Below are positions 35,677-36,506 of a stretch of 36,506 bases of DNA, in pieces. Under the pieces are notes generated by a model. The model saw only the letters and a list, made by a program, of their open reading frames with translations, was not told the DNA's origin and searched no databases. The position numbers were made by a program, and so were the translations under genes. The DNA is taken from positions 1 through 36,506 of IMG/VR virus record IMGVR_UViG_3300035180_001067; one strand, written 5' to 3'. The stretch comes from a virus. The first letter of the stretch is position 1, and each line of letters opens with the position of its first letter.

Positions 35677-36161
35677 ACAAGGCATATGCCGTTTTGGCTG
35701 ACCCCGAAAAGCGCAAGGCCTACGACGAAACCGGCAAGGACGATGAACCCAAGAGCATCTCCAGCGAGGCCCGCGATGTGCTCATGGCCGTCTTTGCTCA
35801 GCACATGCGCGCAAGCGAAGGTCATTTCATCGGCTCGGTGCTCGATGAGCTCAGCAACGGCCTGTCCACCCTGAAGGCCCAGCAGTCCAAAGCGAATCAT
35901 GAGCGCGCAACTTTGGCCAAGCGCCGCGACAAGATCAAGCACCGGGGTGAGGGTCAAAACCTGGCGCACATGGTCATTGACCAGCAGTTGGGGGTCATCG
36001 ACGCCATGCTGGCCGAATGCAGCCGCAAGCTGGAGGTTGTTCGGCTGGCCATCAACATGGCCAACACCTACGAGTCAGGCGAAGAGTTGCCAGGCGCTTT
36101 GAATTGGGGAACCGGGCAGACCTTCAGGTTTGGTTTTGGCCAAAAACCGATTTCACTTTGA
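35544..36161 (+). CDS. J-domain (DnaJ-like) phage co-chaperone
   Basis: The product is 205 aa from the ATG at 35544 with AAGGAGG (35531-35537) upstream, which decides this start over the longer open frame. Residues 3-65 are a J domain: YSTLGIDKAADTDQVKRAYR, then HPDKGG with the His31-Pro-Asp33 motif, and YAVLADPEKRKAYDETG. The J domain stimulates Hsp70 (DnaK) ATPase. The remainder is helical (about 75-200) without the Gly/Phe or zinc-finger region of full DnaJ, so it is a class III type. Lambda replication needs host DnaJ to free DnaB from P; a phage-borne J protein could do this or recruit DnaK for another step. Confidence 0.85.
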   Translation: MADHYSTLGIDKAADTDQVKRAYRQRASRAHPDKGGSTEEMAQVNKAYAVLADPEKRKAYDETGKDDEPKSISSEARDVLMAVFAQHMRASEGHFIGSVLDELSNGLSTLKAQQSKANHERATLAKRRDKIKHRGEGQNLAHMVIDQQLGVIDAMLAECSRKLEVVRLAINMANTYESGEELPGALNWGTGQTFRFGFGQKPISL

Positions 36162-36269
36162 GTTGTGCCAGATCGTGAAAAAAATTCGGACCCTTGCTGG
36201 ACGGATGGCAAACCACCCCTCAACATGCGTCGGCCTCTCGCCTACCCACCCCGACGCGGTGGGCGCCGG

Positions 36270-36506
36270 TCAGCGACGCCGCGTCACCCGCAGGCCAGGG
36301 TGCTGGTCCGTCAGCAGCAGGTACAGCGCCCAGCGGGTGGGATCAATCTGCCGGACCCCTCGCTCGTACTCAGACCAGCGCATGCCGGTAGAAAGCCCCA
36401 CGGCCAGGGCTGCCTGCGTCTGACTGTGCCCGGCAACTTCGCGCGCGGCGCGCAGCGATTCGGGCCCAGGATTGGCCAGGTCTTTTTTCAGGTCATCGGG
36501 TAGCGA
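36270..36506 (-). CDS. HTH-domain protein, partial (C-terminal part)
   Basis: A reverse-strand frame enters from the window edge and ends at TGA (36270-36272), giving 78 residues. SLPDDLKKDLANPGPESLRA, then REVAGHSQTQAALAVGLSTG and MRWSEYERGVRQIDPTRWAL form an XRE-like helix-turn-helix (roughly residues 18-60), ending LTDQHPGLRVTRR. It is convergent with the DnaJ-domain gene; the 108-bp gap between them shows no clear terminator. Likely a phage transcription regulator. Confidence 0.65.
   Translation of the reverse strand, partial: SLPDDLKKDLANPGPESLRAAREVAGHSQTQAALAVGLSTGMRWSEYERGVRQIDPTRWALYLLLTDQHPGLRVTRRR

Overview
The window is almost entirely a temperate, siphovirus-like (lambdoid-layout) phage genome of high GC. 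Protein families (DUF4224 next to the integrase, DUF6475/DUF1376 replication pair, RecT/exonuclease/SMC recombination block, Ala-Asp-Trp repeat protein) and codon use suggest a host in the Burkholderiales (Betaproteobacteria). That host assignment is inference from protein style, not from a marker gene. No portal, capsid or terminase gene is inside the window.

Layout. (1) 1-6352, + strand: end of a tail tape-measure-like gene, three tail-tip assembly genes in the order of lambda M-L-K, a 1199-residue J-like tail tip/host-specificity protein with collagen-like linkers, and two small AT-richer tail genes. (2) 6363-8577, + strand: lysis cassette of a small lipoprotein, two holin-like membrane proteins, a GH19 endolysin, Rz-like i-spanin and an Rz1-like o-spanin nested in another frame. 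(3) 8805-9031: attP, with a 3' tRNA fragment (tRNA-Ser-like) flanked by five TGCGGGAG repeats, then the integrase terminator. (4) 9038-23741, - strand: one long leftward early operon in which most genes overlap by ATGA, GTGA or TGATG. Read 5' to 3' it encodes a lipoprotein, a pentapeptide-repeat protein, small proteins, PD-(D/E)XK exonuclease, RecT, SMC-like ATPase, an IS110-like HhH protein, an RdgC-FtsK-gamma fusion, an HD hydrolase, a C5 cytosine methyltransferase, two DUF1566-like paralogs, a serine-recombinase-like protein without its catalytic domain, a DUF4224 protein and the tyrosine integrase.

(5) 23741-26263: immunity region. Four 17-bp operators of the form GTCTATCNNNGATAGAC form two pairs with identical 24-bp spacing. 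Each pair overlaps a promoter TTGACG-N18-TAGACT: one (PL-like) fires left into the early operon, the other (PR-like) fires right into a Cro/YdaS-like gene whose ATG sits at the predicted transcription start (leaderless). Between them lie the CI-like repressor, an exported protein in the position of lambda rex, an HNH pseudogene, a terminator, and two opposing + strand genes. (6) 26308-26918: two small - strand genes, one with its ribosome binding site inside a long hairpin, then a palindromic divergent region. (7) 26918-36161, + strand: replication/accessory operon of a CII-like regulator, an SNF2-helicase/DNA-methyltransferase fusion, winged helix and DUF1376 replication proteins, DUF6475, HNH nuclease, RusA resolvase, zinc-finger proteins, and a DnaJ-domain protein. 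(8) 36270-36506, - strand: end of an HTH protein.

Because lysis genes lie left and integrase right of one tRNA fragment, with phage genes on both sides, the sequence spans attP rather than attL or attR. It therefore looks like an unintegrated, circular or circularly permuted phage genome. The most unusual content is the RdgC-FtsK-gamma fusion, the duplicated operator/promoter architecture with a leaderless cro, the helicase-methyltransferase fusion, the pentapeptide cassette flanked by 42-nt direct repeats, and the hairpin that sequesters a Shine-Dalgarno sequence.
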